The position numbers and the translations under genes are program-made. Below, piece by piece: positions 1 to 9,297 of a stretch of 64,000 nucleotides of DNA. The stretch's first letter is position 1; each line of letters starts with the position of its first letter. Source of the DNA: an uncultured Geobacter sp. (GTDB lineage Bacteria; Desulfobacterota; Desulfuromonadia; Geobacterales; Geobacteraceae); assembly GCA_903925075.1 (NCBI GenBank), contig CAIYDQ010000323.1:1-64000 (forward strand), written 5' to 3'. The notes beneath the pieces were generated by a model. It saw only the letters and a program-made list of their open reading frames with translations. It did no database searches and was not told where the DNA came from.

Positions 1-87
1 AGTATTGTTGAAATATAAGGGATTTCGCCCGAAGTTGCAAGGGAAAAACAGCCCGTGCCCCTCTTCTTTGGCGCGCGACGGGTGAGG

Positions 88-744
88 CTATCGGATCGAA
101 CGGGAAGCAAGCCGGGATGGCTCCCGGAGCAGACGAAACACGACCGCCTCGACCAGCACCCCGGTGAAGGCGCCCGCCGCCACGTCGCTGACGAAATGGT
201 AGTTGGTGACCACCAGGGCGACAGCCAGCAGCACGGCAAACAGCAGGCAAAACGGGCGGCACCTGGGGTAGAAGCGCCAAACCGCGGCCAAAAGGGCTAC
301 GATCACCAGCATGTGCCCGGAAGGAAACCCGTCGCAGCCGGGCCGCCTCTGGAACCAGTGAAAGCCGTAGAGCTGGGGCTGCTGAAGCCAGCAACGGGTG
401 TTCACCCTGCCGAACAGGAACTTCAACAGGCTTTTGGCAAGATAAGAGACGGGAGCGGTCCAGGTGATGAGCTTTTCGAAGCTGGTCGCTTGGTCGTAAA
501 TCCCCTTTTTCGTCCTGCTCAGGTACAGCAAGCAGCCAACGCAGGTGGTGACCAGCACCAGCACCAGCAGCAAATCCGGCAGGTTGGAGGTATAGCGGGA
601 CCAGTGAGCGTTGCGGTAAAGGCGCTTTTTCACGTAGAGCGCGACGGGGATGTCGAAGAAGCGCACGCAGAGGATCACGAATGCCGTCAGCAGGAAGGCG
701 CTGCCGACCCAGTTTCGGAAGGCGTGGCGCTGATTGGTCAACAT
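88..744 (-). CDS. PAP2-superfamily membrane phosphatase
   Basis: This is a 218-residue integral membrane protein of the PAP2 (type 2 phosphatidic acid phosphatase) superfamily, expected to remove phosphate from a lipid or isoprenoid phosphate at the membrane. The family's three motifs are recognisable: a basic first motif around SLLKFLFGRVNTR, the second as GFPSGHM, and the third as NYHFVSDVAAG with the catalytic His and Asp. Several hydrophobic segments separate them. The reading frame extends further upstream, but I start at the ATG at 744 because GGAG lies 5 bases before it and the extra upstream residues do not resemble a membrane protein. It is transcribed in the same direction as the rhodanese gene. 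The substrate (lipid A, undecaprenyl diphosphate or phosphatidate) cannot be told from sequence. Confidence 0.85.
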   Translation of the reverse strand: MLTNQRHAFRNWVGSAFLLTAFVILCVRFFDIPVALYVKKRLYRNAHWSRYTSNLPDLLLVLVLVTTCVGCLLYLSRTKKGIYDQATSFEKLITWTAPVSYLAKSLLKFLFGRVNTRCWLQQPQLYGFHWFQRRPGCDGFPSGHMLVIVALLAAVWRFYPRCRPFCLLFAVLLAVALVVTNYHFVSDVAAGAFTGVLVEAVVFRLLREPSRLASRSIR

Positions 745-872
745 GTAACTCCAGGAAATAGACAAATGGATGCGCGGGAATAGGTGCCAAAATAGCACAG
801 AAGACCGGCAATATGAAGTTGAAACTTCCCGGCTAAACTGATGAGGGATGAGGGAGAATCGGGGAAAGACGT

Positions 873-902
873 GCAGAGGCGGCTTTGACAAGCCGCCTCT
901 GC
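873..902 (-). terminator. Perfect 13-bp hairpin between the selenoprotein and PAP2 genes
   Basis: The arms GCAGAGGCGGCTT (873-885) and AAGCCGCCTCTGC (890-902) are exact inverse complements with a 4-base loop. It lies 20 bases past the TAG that ends the read-through rhodanese frame. There is no clean U-run on either side, so it is terminator-like or an mRNA-stabilising hairpin. Confidence 0.55.
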
Positions 903-922
903 TTGAGACTTGAGACCATCTG

Positions 923-1240
923 CTAGACCAGGCTGAAGCCTGCGCCTTTCCACCCTTCCACTCCGCCTTTCAGAGCCTTCGCGTTGCGGAAACCCATCTC
1001 CAGATATTTCGCCGCCAGACCGGCGGACGTCGCCTCCTTCGGTCAGGCGCAATAGAAGACGATCTCCTTGTCCTTGGGAAGCGAGGGTTGCAGCTCGTGG
1101 AACTGCCGCAGGGAAAGCGCCTTTGCCAGGTGCAGCGACTTGAACTTCTCGTCGTCATCATAGGCGCAGACCAGAAGCGCTTCTCCTGACTGCACCCTTC
1201 CAAAAACCTCATCGGGTGGCACACGCGGCGTTTCTTCCAT
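923..1240 (-). CDS. Rhodanese-like selenoprotein (UGA read as Sec66)
   Basis: The frame opens at an ATG with a strong AAGGAGG 7 bases upstream and runs 65 codons to FYCA, where it meets a UGA (1043-1045). The same frame continues for 39 more codons with clear rhodanese-domain sequence (PKEATSAGLAAKYLEMGF, then ALKGGVEGW) and ends in TAG at 923-925. Cysteine versions of single-domain rhodaneses have a conserved Cys right after YCA, so the UGA replaces a conserved functional Cys, giving C-A-Sec. Read through, the protein is 105 residues, a complete single rhodanese domain; stopped at UGA it would lack the second half of the fold. Sec-containing rhodanese-like proteins are known from selenoproteome surveys of deltaproteobacteria. 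The likely role is thiol/selenol sulfur transfer or redox chemistry; no partner gene is adjacent. Confidence 0.85.
1010..1045 (-). promoter_or_regulatory. Bacterial SECIS-like hairpin after the UGA
   Basis: Starting 16 bases after the UGA, the minus strand reads CCGCC-GGUCU-GGCGG: a 5-bp GC stem (1022-1026 with 1012-1016) closing the loop GGUCU (1017-1021). The same GGUCU apical loop with its G-U pair is the SelB-contacting element of the E. coli fdhF SECIS. Position and loop both fit a bacterial SECIS inside the coding region, which supports selenocysteine insertion rather than termination. Confidence 0.7.
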
Positions 1241-1362
1241 GATGGACCTCCTTTTGCTGATGCTGAGGTGGCTACCGACCCGGAATTGGACGGCAACCCC
1301 GGGCGCTTCAGCAAAAGCATAGGAAAAACCGGCGGTTTGTCAAGAGAGCGAGGTTTCTCGGG

Positions 1363-3015
1363 TCACGGTTTCGGCGTCTTGCGTTTGGTCTTGTCGAAGT
1401 TGAAGGTGAGCATCGCGTAGAAATAGTCGATCCCTTTGTCAGAACCGGTGGCGTCGCGGAAGAATTTTTCCGCGAAGAAGCGGTCATAGGAGACGGAGAC
1501 CGAGAAATCCTTGTCGATGGCCCAGGTCAAGCCGAAGTCCGCCTCGATGCCCAGATGACGGCTGAAGCCGTCCTCCACGCTGCTGGCTACGAATTTGTGG
1601 GCGGTTGCCGAAAAGTTGACTTGTTCGCTTAGATCCACCCCCCCCCCCAGCGTATAGACCTGCACCCCGCTGGCGTGGTGGCTGCCGACATCGATGCCGG
1701 AGAGGTCGCCGACCAGGTGCATGTCGCCCACCAGCGAGGTGTCGTTCACCGGATTGCGAAACTCCTTGGCCGGGTTCTTGTCGCCGGAGCCCGCAGCATA
1801 GCTCAAGATGAGCTTGGTCTTGTAGCCGCACGGCTGAAACTCGCCGTTCAGGTCGATATGGCCGCCGAAGGCGCTGACCCGATCGTTGCCGCCGGTATCC
1901 GGATTAAAGCGCTTGCCGGACTCGTAGACCGGCTCCAGTTCCAGGGAAAAGGGGCCGTATTTGCCGACGCCGCGCACCCCTGCTATGTCCAGGTATTCCC
2001 CGCCGTGGTGCTCCTTGGAGCCGGCATCGCGTAGCAGGTAGGCCTCCAGGGCGCTCTCCTTGGCGGGAGCGTAGATGAGATAAGCGCCCGCCATGTTCCC
2101 CTTGACGCCGCCGGAAAAGGACTCTGCGTATCTGCCGCCCATGATGTCCAGGGAAACCGTCTCCGTCGGCCGCAACCGGAGTCGACCCGCGTCGTAAGAG
2201 AGTCCGTCGAAGGCGGCGTCGGCGCCGAGGATGAAGGCGCTGCCGTAAACGAACTCCTGACGACCGCCCTTCAGCGCCACCAGGTCATGACCGGGAAGCC
2301 TCGCTTCCACGAATCCCTGGTAAAGGGAAGCCTCGACCGAGGAGTGACTGCCGCCCTGGTAGCCGAAGAGTTGCCCCTCCAGGTGGAAATCGAGGTAATC
2401 GGTGGGATGCCAGTAAGCGTAAGGCTTGACGCGGTAGATAAAGCGCCCCTCGTCGCGTCCGGGCGAGTAGCTCAAATCGGGGAAAAGCCTGAAGTTTCGG
2501 GACCCTTCACCGCGGATAAAACCGTTGACACCCACCATGTGCTCGAAGGGGGGCACGTCGGGCTCGACCAGCGTGAGGATCTCCTGAATCGTCCCCCGCA
2601 AGGTCCGATACCCCTCCTTTGGGGCCAACTCCTGCTCCAGCGCGGCGTGCAGGGCGGCGATCCTGGCCAGGTCATCGCGCTGAAGCGACTTGTTCCCCTC
2701 TGCCCGATACGCCAACACGATCTTTTCCATCACGACCAGCAGGGAGTCGGCCAACTCGGCGCGCGGGCAGGACTTCCCCTCAAGTTTCTTTTCCGCTGCG
2801 TACTTTTGCGCCAACTCGGCGATTTCCCGATAGGCCCAGTTATCACTGGTGACCGGGTCCGGGACCTGCCGCTTCGCATCCTGGTCGGCGCCGAGCGCTC
2901 CCTGGGCGTGGTCGGCGCTGGAAATCTCCGCGCCTTTGGCTCCCTCTTCCCCAGCCAGCGCCGTCCCTGACGCCAATAGCGAGATGCACAACAATATCAG
3001 CAGTTTATTAAACAT
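1363..3015 (-). CDS. Outer-membrane porin, SLH-like N-terminus plus alginate-export-type barrel
   Basis: The 550-residue product begins with a signal peptide (MFNKLLILLCISLLASGTALA) followed by an SLH-like segment at about residues 55-100 (DNWAYREIAELAQKY, CPRAELADSLL), the periplasmic anchor found in many OprB- and SLH-porins. From about residue 160 the sequence has alternating aromatic and polar beta-strands typical of a 16-18-stranded barrel and resembles alginate-export/AlgE-like porins. It ends in strand FYAMLTFNFD. The ATG at 3015 has GGAGGGAG upstream. The gene stands alone with a long leader that can fold into a hairpin, and an 11-base C run interrupts the coding sequence. The transported substrate is unknown. 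Confidence 0.8.
   Translation of the reverse strand: MFNKLLILLCISLLASGTALAGEEGAKGAEISSADHAQGALGADQDAKRQVPDPVTSDNWAYREIAELAQKYAAEKKLEGKSCPRAELADSLLVVMEKIVLAYRAEGNKSLQRDDLARIAALHAALEQELAPKEGYRTLRGTIQEILTLVEPDVPPFEHMVGVNGFIRGEGSRNFRLFPDLSYSPGRDEGRFIYRVKPYAYWHPTDYLDFHLEGQLFGYQGGSHSSVEASLYQGFVEARLPGHDLVALKGGRQEFVYGSAFILGADAAFDGLSYDAGRLRLRPTETVSLDIMGGRYAESFSGGVKGNMAGAYLIYAPAKESALEAYLLRDAGSKEHHGGEYLDIAGVRGVGKYGPFSLELEPVYESGKRFNPDTGGNDRVSAFGGHIDLNGEFQPCGYKTKLILSYAAGSGDKNPAKEFRNPVNDTSLVGDMHLVGDLSGIDVGSHHASGVQVYTLGGGVDLSEQVNFSATAHKFVASSVEDGFSRHLGIEADFGLTWAIDKDFSVSVSYDRFFAEKFFRDATGSDKGIDYFYAMLTFNFDKTKRKTPKP
1638..1648 (-). repeat. Homopolymer of 11 C (11 G on the coding strand)
   Basis: Eleven consecutive C bases on the plus strand lie inside the porin gene and encode the GGG of YTLGGGVDLSE. 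A run of this length is prone to slippage, so it may be a contingency (phase-variable) tract or a sequencing weak point. The present length leaves the gene in frame. Confidence 0.9.
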
Positions 3016-3062
3016 TTAACTCCCTCCTGAGTCGCTTCAGTTACTACATGCAGGGCTTTGAC

Positions 3063-3107
3063 CGGCCCGCTATGACCACCGCCGACTACAGTGGGCATGG
3101 CGGGCCG
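3063..3107 (-). promoter_or_regulatory. Long imperfect hairpin in the porin leader
   Basis: The 338-base region 3016-3353 holds no gene I can support. Its main structure is an inverted repeat whose 17-base arms (3063-3079 and 3091-3107) match at 15 positions, with an 11-base loop. On the minus strand it lies about 50 bases upstream of the porin start, so it would form in the mRNA leader or act as a DNA operator. I compared it by eye with cobalamin, c-di-GMP and molybdenum-cofactor riboswitches and found no convincing match. Confidence 0.5.
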
Positions 3108-3353
3108 TCCGACTCTGCCATGGGAAGATCGGTATTCTCCAATTGCCGTCGCCGCCATTTATTTGGCCGGGCGAAGAACGCGGCACCAAAACCGATAATG
3201 AAAACCGAAATCACTTATAGAGAAGAGGGAGCTCTTTGTCAAGCAGAATGTGGGCGGGAAGCGCGGAACGAAACCGGGGGCCGATGGTTGTTGGGCTAAG
3301 CCGAAGAAATCGGCCTGCGGGGTCTGCGGCGAGCTTGCCGACTTTGCGGCGGG

Positions 3354-3914
3354 CTATTTTTCGGTGCCCCGGCAAAGCGCAAGCATGTTGCAAAAGAGGA
3401 CGCCCTGCTCGATCGCGTCTTGCAGCGCCACATGACTGTGCCGCGTCGCGCCGAACCAATGCCTGGGCATGTTGTTCTTGGTGCTGGCGTAAAAGTCCTT
3501 GCCGAGCATGGTCATGGCCATGGTCTTGATGTCCAGAGCCGAGAAGCTGAAAGGACTGCGCCCCACGAAACGCATCAGGTACCAGTAGACGAACATGAAA
3601 TCATAGGCGGCCGGATAGCCGACCAGCACCGGTCTTCCCGGGAGCCCGTCGAGCCACGCCACATACTCGGTCATGACCACTGCCGCCGGACGGAGATTCT
3701 CGCGGCAGGCGGCCCAGGCCTCCTCCTTCTTTTGCCACCACTTCATGGTCTCGGGATGGCCGCAGGCGCCGGGAAGAAGCTCCAGGTTGGCCGAAAAGGT
3801 GTCCAGTTCGCTGCCATCCGCTTTGAAGGCGGCGGAGCCGAGGCTCAGCATGGAATGAGGGCCGGGGATGGGGCCATCGGCCTCGATGTCGGTACTGACG
3901 TAGATCTCGATCAT
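3354..3914 (-). CDS. DEDDh-type 3'-5' exonuclease
   Basis: This 186-residue protein carries the three exonuclease motifs of the DnaQ-like DEDDh superfamily: ExoI as STDIEADG (residues 7-14), ExoII within [13 protein letters not shown] (around residue 105), and ExoIII as [13 protein letters not shown] near residue 160, with His and Asp in place. It resembles the small stand-alone exoribonuclease/exonuclease proteins rather than a polymerase subunit. Its start overlaps the stop of the Toprim gene by 4 bases (ATGA), so the two are translationally coupled and probably act in the same nucleic-acid process. The substrate (RNA or DNA) is not determined by the sequence. Confidence 0.8.
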   Translation of the reverse strand: MIEIYVSTDIEADGPIPGPHSMLSLGSAAFKADGSELDTFSANLELLPGACGHPETMKWWQKKEEAWAACRENLRPAAVVMTEYVAWLDGLPGRPVLVGYPAAYDFMFVYWYLMRFVGRSPFSFSALDIKTMAMTMLGKDFYASTKNNMPRHWFGATRHSHVALQDAIEQGVLFCNMLALCRGTEK

Positions 3915-4558
3915 GGCCGTCCGCCTCCGTCAAGGGAGTCGCGCACCCAGCGCGTGACGAGGGCGCTCCCCCGCTTGACCAGCGCGGTGTTCCAATCCTT
4001 GCAGCGGGGAGGCGGCAGCAGCCGGCGCAGTCGAGACCGGCTCAAGCGCTGCGCGTAAAGAAGCGCGTCGGCCTCGCCGGGCCTGCCGGCGTCGAAGGCC
4101 AGCCAGACTTCGCGCTCGGCCAAGGCCTCGGCGAGCCAGGGCGCCCAGCGGCCGACGGTGGCGACGCAGGGCCAACCGCAGCTAGCCAGCGACAAGGCGT
4201 CGAACATCCCTTCCACCACTATCAACGGATCGGCCTGCCAGCCGCCCGGCATGAGCACGACGCCGCGCCCGGCACCGACGGTAAGCATCTTGTTCTCTCC
4301 CCGCACGACCCGCAGATAGCGTCCATGCAGCGAGGCGAGCTCCCCCGAGCGGTCTCTCAGCGGCGCGAGCAGCGCCGGTCGCCCGCCGAAATCGGGAGCG
4401 AAACGGATGCCGGCGGCTTCGGCGAAACGCAGGGGCACCCTGCGCCGCGCCAGATAGGCCTCGCCCAAGGTTCCTGCCAAGGCGTCGGAGCGGTCAAGCA
4501 GTTCAGCGGGACTCTCGTCCGTGCCGGGCATGCAGGGCGGATCGTTGAATCTCAGCAT
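3911..4558 (-). CDS. Toprim-domain protein (primase-like)
   Basis: The 215-residue product has a DnaG/Toprim-like core: an N-terminal segment resembling the primase RNAP-like domain ([39 protein letters not shown]), then the Toprim glutamate motif VVEGMFDAL (around residue 120) and an acidic motif [14 protein letters not shown] (around residue 155). In the second motif the usual D-x-D appears as D-A-G-R, so metal binding may differ. I start at the ATG at 4558, which has GGAGG 5 bases upstream; 16 more residues are open upstream. The gene is coupled to the downstream DEDDh exonuclease. Stand-alone Toprim proteins of this kind occur on mobile elements as well as chromosomes; no helicase or recombinase is nearby. 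Confidence 0.65.
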   Translation of the reverse strand: MLRFNDPPCMPGTDESPAELLDRSDALAGTLGEAYLARRRVPLRFAEAAGIRFAPDFGGRPALLAPLRDRSGELASLHGRYLRVVRGENKMLTVGAGRGVVLMPGGWQADPLIVVEGMFDALSLASCGWPCVATVGRWAPWLAEALAEREVWLAFDAGRPGEADALLYAQRLSRSRLRRLLPPPRCKDWNTALVKRGSALVTRWVRDSLDGGGRP

Positions 4559-4635
4559 ACGAACCTCCGGCTGGCAGTATTCGTTACCGCAACGGGGATT
4601 TTGCATTTTTTTTTATAACCATTTAGCACCAATTT

Positions 4636-4730
4636 CCGTAGGTCGCGTTGAGGCACGAAACGCGACGTCGCAATGTCGCCACAGGGGCAATGTCGCGTTT
4701 CACGATGAAACCGTTCAACACGACCTACGG
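4636..4730. repeat. 95-bp palindromic intergenic element with terminal inverted repeats
   Basis: The element starts CCGTAGGTCG and ends CGACCTACGG, an exact 10-bp inversion that extends to 16 bp with one mismatch. Inner copies of CGCGAC/GTCGCG and GTCGCAATGTCGC add nested symmetry. Similar CCGTAGGTCG-ended palindromes are scattered in many proteobacterial genomes as REP- or MITE-like elements. The rest of the gap 4559-4923 shows no gene. Confidence 0.6.
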
Positions 4731-4923
4731 GTGTTTGAAGTTGCCAGCTGAGGTGGTGAACAGTTACGGACTTTTATAGGTTGGAGGAGCTAGCGTTTAA
4801 GCGTCCCAAGTAAAACACATGCGGGAATGATGTCAACAATCGGCCAGGTCGGTCTGGGGAAAGGCAAAATTGAAGGGAGGCGGGGGCGACGCGCTGAGCG
4901 ATGCGTAGAGGGAGAGGCGTGTT

Positions 4924-5280
4924 TTAGATTTCCTTCACCAGGTACATGCCGTGGTGGGCTTCGGTATCGGCGCGGTGAGCGAAAAGATCGGCGGAAACGG
5001 AGTCGATCTTGTGGTCCACCACGTCGAAGCGGGCCGCTGTTTCGGCACGGTGATCGGAAAGATCGGCGGAAACGGCGTCGATCCTTTGGGAAAGATCAGC
5101 CCCAACGGAGTCGATCTTCTGGTTGAAAGTATTGATCTTGAGGTCGATCAAGTCGAAGCGGCTATCGGTTTTATCGCTGAGCGTCTGTATCTGACTCGCC
5201 AGTGCCGCATGTCCTTCGAGGACGATGTCGAATTTGCGGTTGATATCCTCGAGTATTACTTCCAGGTTCTCCTTTTTCAT
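4924..5280 (-). CDS. Coiled-coil hypothetical protein
   Basis: This is a 118-residue soluble protein that is almost entirely predicted coiled coil. It is built of repeating hydrophobic heptads with recurrent KIDSVxADL and RFDxxDxKI units (KIDSVGADLSQRIDAVSADL at about 55-74 and KIDSVSADLFAHRAD at about 90-104). It has no signal peptide, membrane segment or catalytic motif. AGGAGGAGCT immediately precedes the ATG. It lies 20 bases after the RIO kinase stop codon, so the two are probably co-transcribed, and it could be a scaffold or substrate for that kinase. I do not recognise a named family. Confidence 0.6.
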   Translation of the reverse strand: MKKENLEVILEDINRKFDIVLEGHAALASQIQTLSDKTDSRFDLIDLKINTFNQKIDSVGADLSQRIDAVSADLSDHRAETAARFDVVDHKIDSVSADLFAHRADTEAHHGMYLVKEI

Positions 5281-5300
5281 AGCTCCTCCTATGATTCCAG

Positions 5301-6140
5301 CTATGACTTCGACGACTGGTAGCGCTCGTGCCAGAGCCTGGCGGAGTCGATGTCGCGCATGACGCTGCCGACGTCGGCGGGGATGCCGCTTTGTTGGAAA
5401 CGGCCGGTGAGCAAACTGTTGGCCTTGAGCTCGCCGCTCGCGTACAGCTTCCAGATCTCCCTGCCGTAGTCGGTGACAAGCAGCTCGGGCGCGAAACGCC
5501 CGAAATAGGCGGTCATGTTTTTCACGTCCCGCTCCAGCATCTTGCTGGCGTTGTTGTTGCCGGCCGCGTCGATCGCCTGGGGGAGGTCGATGATCACCAG
5601 CCCGTCGCTCCCCGCCAGCACGTTGTACTCGGAGAGGTCGCCGTGAACCAGCCCGGCGCAGAGCATGAGCACGATCTGCGAGATCATCGCCCGGTGCCCT
5701 TCCCTGGCCTCTTCGGCCGTCAGCCGCAGGTCGTTGAGCCGCGGAGCAGCCCCCCCCTCGGCATCGATCACCAGTTCCATGAGCAGCACGCCCCCCAGGT
5801 AGCTGTAGATCTTGGGGACGCGCACGCCCGCATCGGCCAGACGCTGCAACGCCTCCACCTCGGCGTTCTGCCAGGCCCCCTCCTGCTCTTTTTTGCCGTA
5901 ACGGGTGTTCTTCTCCATGGCGCGCGCCTGCCGGCTGTTCCTCACCTTGCGCCCTTCCTGGTACTGGGCCTGCTGGCTGAAACTCCTCTTGCCGGCGTCC
6001 TTGTACACCTTGGCGCAGCGAAGCTCTCCCCGGGATTGAACGACGTAGACTTCGGCTTCCTTGCCGCTCATCAACTGGCAGACCACCTCGTCCACGAGGC
6101 CGTTTTGCACTAGCATTTCAAAACTTTTAGGTGTTTTCAT
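5301..6140 (-). CDS. RIO1-family serine protein kinase
   Basis: The 279-residue protein has the RIO kinase signature: a P-loop-like region (LMSGKEAEVYVVQ, residues 24-36) with a Lys in CAKVYK, the catalytic loop HGDLSEYNVL (about residue 180) and the metal-binding IIDLPQAID (about residue 195). The insert KRSFSQQAQYQEGRKVRNSR is typical of bacterial PA4780-like RIO kinases. Length is normal for the family. RIO kinases phosphorylate or hydrolyse ATP in ribosome maturation in eukaryotes and archaea; the bacterial role is poorly defined. The neighbouring YlqF/RbgA gene upstream on the same strand is also a ribosome-assembly factor, which makes that theme plausible here. Confidence 0.9.
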   Translation of the reverse strand: MKTPKSFEMLVQNGLVDEVVCQLMSGKEAEVYVVQSRGELRCAKVYKDAGKRSFSQQAQYQEGRKVRNSRQARAMEKNTRYGKKEQEGAWQNAEVEALQRLADAGVRVPKIYSYLGGVLLMELVIDAEGGAAPRLNDLRLTAEEAREGHRAMISQIVLMLCAGLVHGDLSEYNVLAGSDGLVIIDLPQAIDAAGNNNASKMLERDVKNMTAYFGRFAPELLVTDYGREIWKLYASGELKANSLLTGRFQQSGIPADVGSVMRDIDSARLWHERYQSSKS

Positions 6141-6254
6141 AGACCTTCACTATACACGGTTCTGGATGGCAATGAAACCATTCCGATCTTTTTTCCCGAG
6201 GCGCGCAGTAAACGGCACACGGTTGGCACCGAGTTGACAAGCATCGAAGCGCGG

Positions 6255-7166
6255 CTATCGGCCCGGCTCGCCTGCGCCGAACTCGCTTTCAGGCCCGTCC
6301 GCGTTCAAGGGCGCCAGAGCCTCGGCGCACATTGCCGCCACGCCCGGCTCTTCCAGGCTGATCCGCCCGATCTTGCCCGCCCTGAGTTCGCGCAAGAAGG
6401 CTTCCGCGGCGCGGTGCAGATCGACGCCCCCGCCGCTCACCAAACAACCGAGGCAGCGGCCGATGGCCTCGATCAGTTGGTAGGGGTCCTCGGGGAGTTG
6501 GGCCAGTTTGTAGCGGCTTTGCAACATTTCCGGATAGCGGTGCAGCAGATAGTCGGCGGCGAACAGGCCGACGTTGGTATAGTCGAGGGCGTTGGCGCCG
6601 ATGGCGCCGCTGGTCGCCAGCCGGTAGGCCCCGGCCTGGTCGGTCATCTCCGGCCAGAGCAGCCCCGGCGTGTCGAAAAGCAGGATGCCGTTATGCAGGT
6701 CGATCTGCTGCGAGCGCACGGTGATGGCCGGCTTGTCGCCGACCTTGGCCAGGGATTTGCCCGCCAGGGTGTTGATCAGGGTCGATTTGCCGACGTTGGG
6801 GATGCCGACCACCATGGCGCGCACCGGCAGCCCGGGCTTGCCCCGGTTGGGGGCCAGTTGCTTGCAGAGCTTGACCAACAGCTTGGTCTCGGCCAGCCGC
6901 TTGGCCGACAGCGGCAGGGCGCGGACCCCCGAGGCCTTTTGGAAATCTCCCACCCAGGACTTGGTGACGGCGGGATCGGCCAGGTCGTGCTTGTTCAGCA
7001 CTTTTATCCAAGGCTTGTTGCGGCGCAGTTGCGCCAGCAGGTGATTGGAGCTGGAGACGGGGAGGCGAGCGTCGAGCACCTCGATGATCACGTCGATCTT
7101 GCGGATCAACTCGGAAATCTGCTCGTGGGCCTTGCTCATATGGCCCGGATACCATCTGATGGTCAT
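6255..7166 (-). CDS. ylqF: Ribosome biogenesis GTPase YlqF/RbgA
   Basis: The 303-residue protein is a circularly permuted GTPase with motifs in the order G4 (NKHDLAD, about 58-64), G5 (LSAKRL, about 90), G1 (GIPNVGKST, about 120-128) and G3 (FDTPGLLWP, about 165). The N-terminus RWYPGHMSKAHEQI is the hallmark of YlqF/RbgA, which promotes late assembly of the large ribosomal subunit. I start at the ATG at 7166 because the family begins with this WYPGHM block. AAGGA lies about 10 bases upstream. The C-terminal helical domain is present, so the gene is intact. Confidence 0.92.
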   Translation of the reverse strand: MTIRWYPGHMSKAHEQISELIRKIDVIIEVLDARLPVSSSNHLLAQLRRNKPWIKVLNKHDLADPAVTKSWVGDFQKASGVRALPLSAKRLAETKLLVKLCKQLAPNRGKPGLPVRAMVVGIPNVGKSTLINTLAGKSLAKVGDKPAITVRSQQIDLHNGILLFDTPGLLWPEMTDQAGAYRLATSGAIGANALDYTNVGLFAADYLLHRYPEMLQSRYKLAQLPEDPYQLIEAIGRCLGCLVSGGGVDLHRAAEAFLRELRAGKIGRISLEEPGVAAMCAEALAPLNADGPESEFGAGEPGR

Positions 7167-7274
7167 GTACGTTCTATCCTTAGCATGCGGGAATCGCCGA
7201 TTAACACGACACAATAACACAGTTCGGGCAGGAAGATGGGAATTTTCTGAGCGGCGGGGGGGATAAACGAGATT

Positions 7275-9284
<2,010 letters not shown>

Positions 9285-9297
9285 GTGGGTCCTTTTT

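Noticed and set aside
738..1052. 104-codon minus-strand frame overlapping the end of the rhodanese gene
   Set aside because: It is in another frame than the selenoprotein and has no homology; the read-through frame explains the region.
3016..3353. Cobalamin riboswitch in the porin leader (a CCACTGTAGTCGG-like segment)
   Set aside because: No AGGGAA or B12 box follows in order, so the resemblance is isolated.
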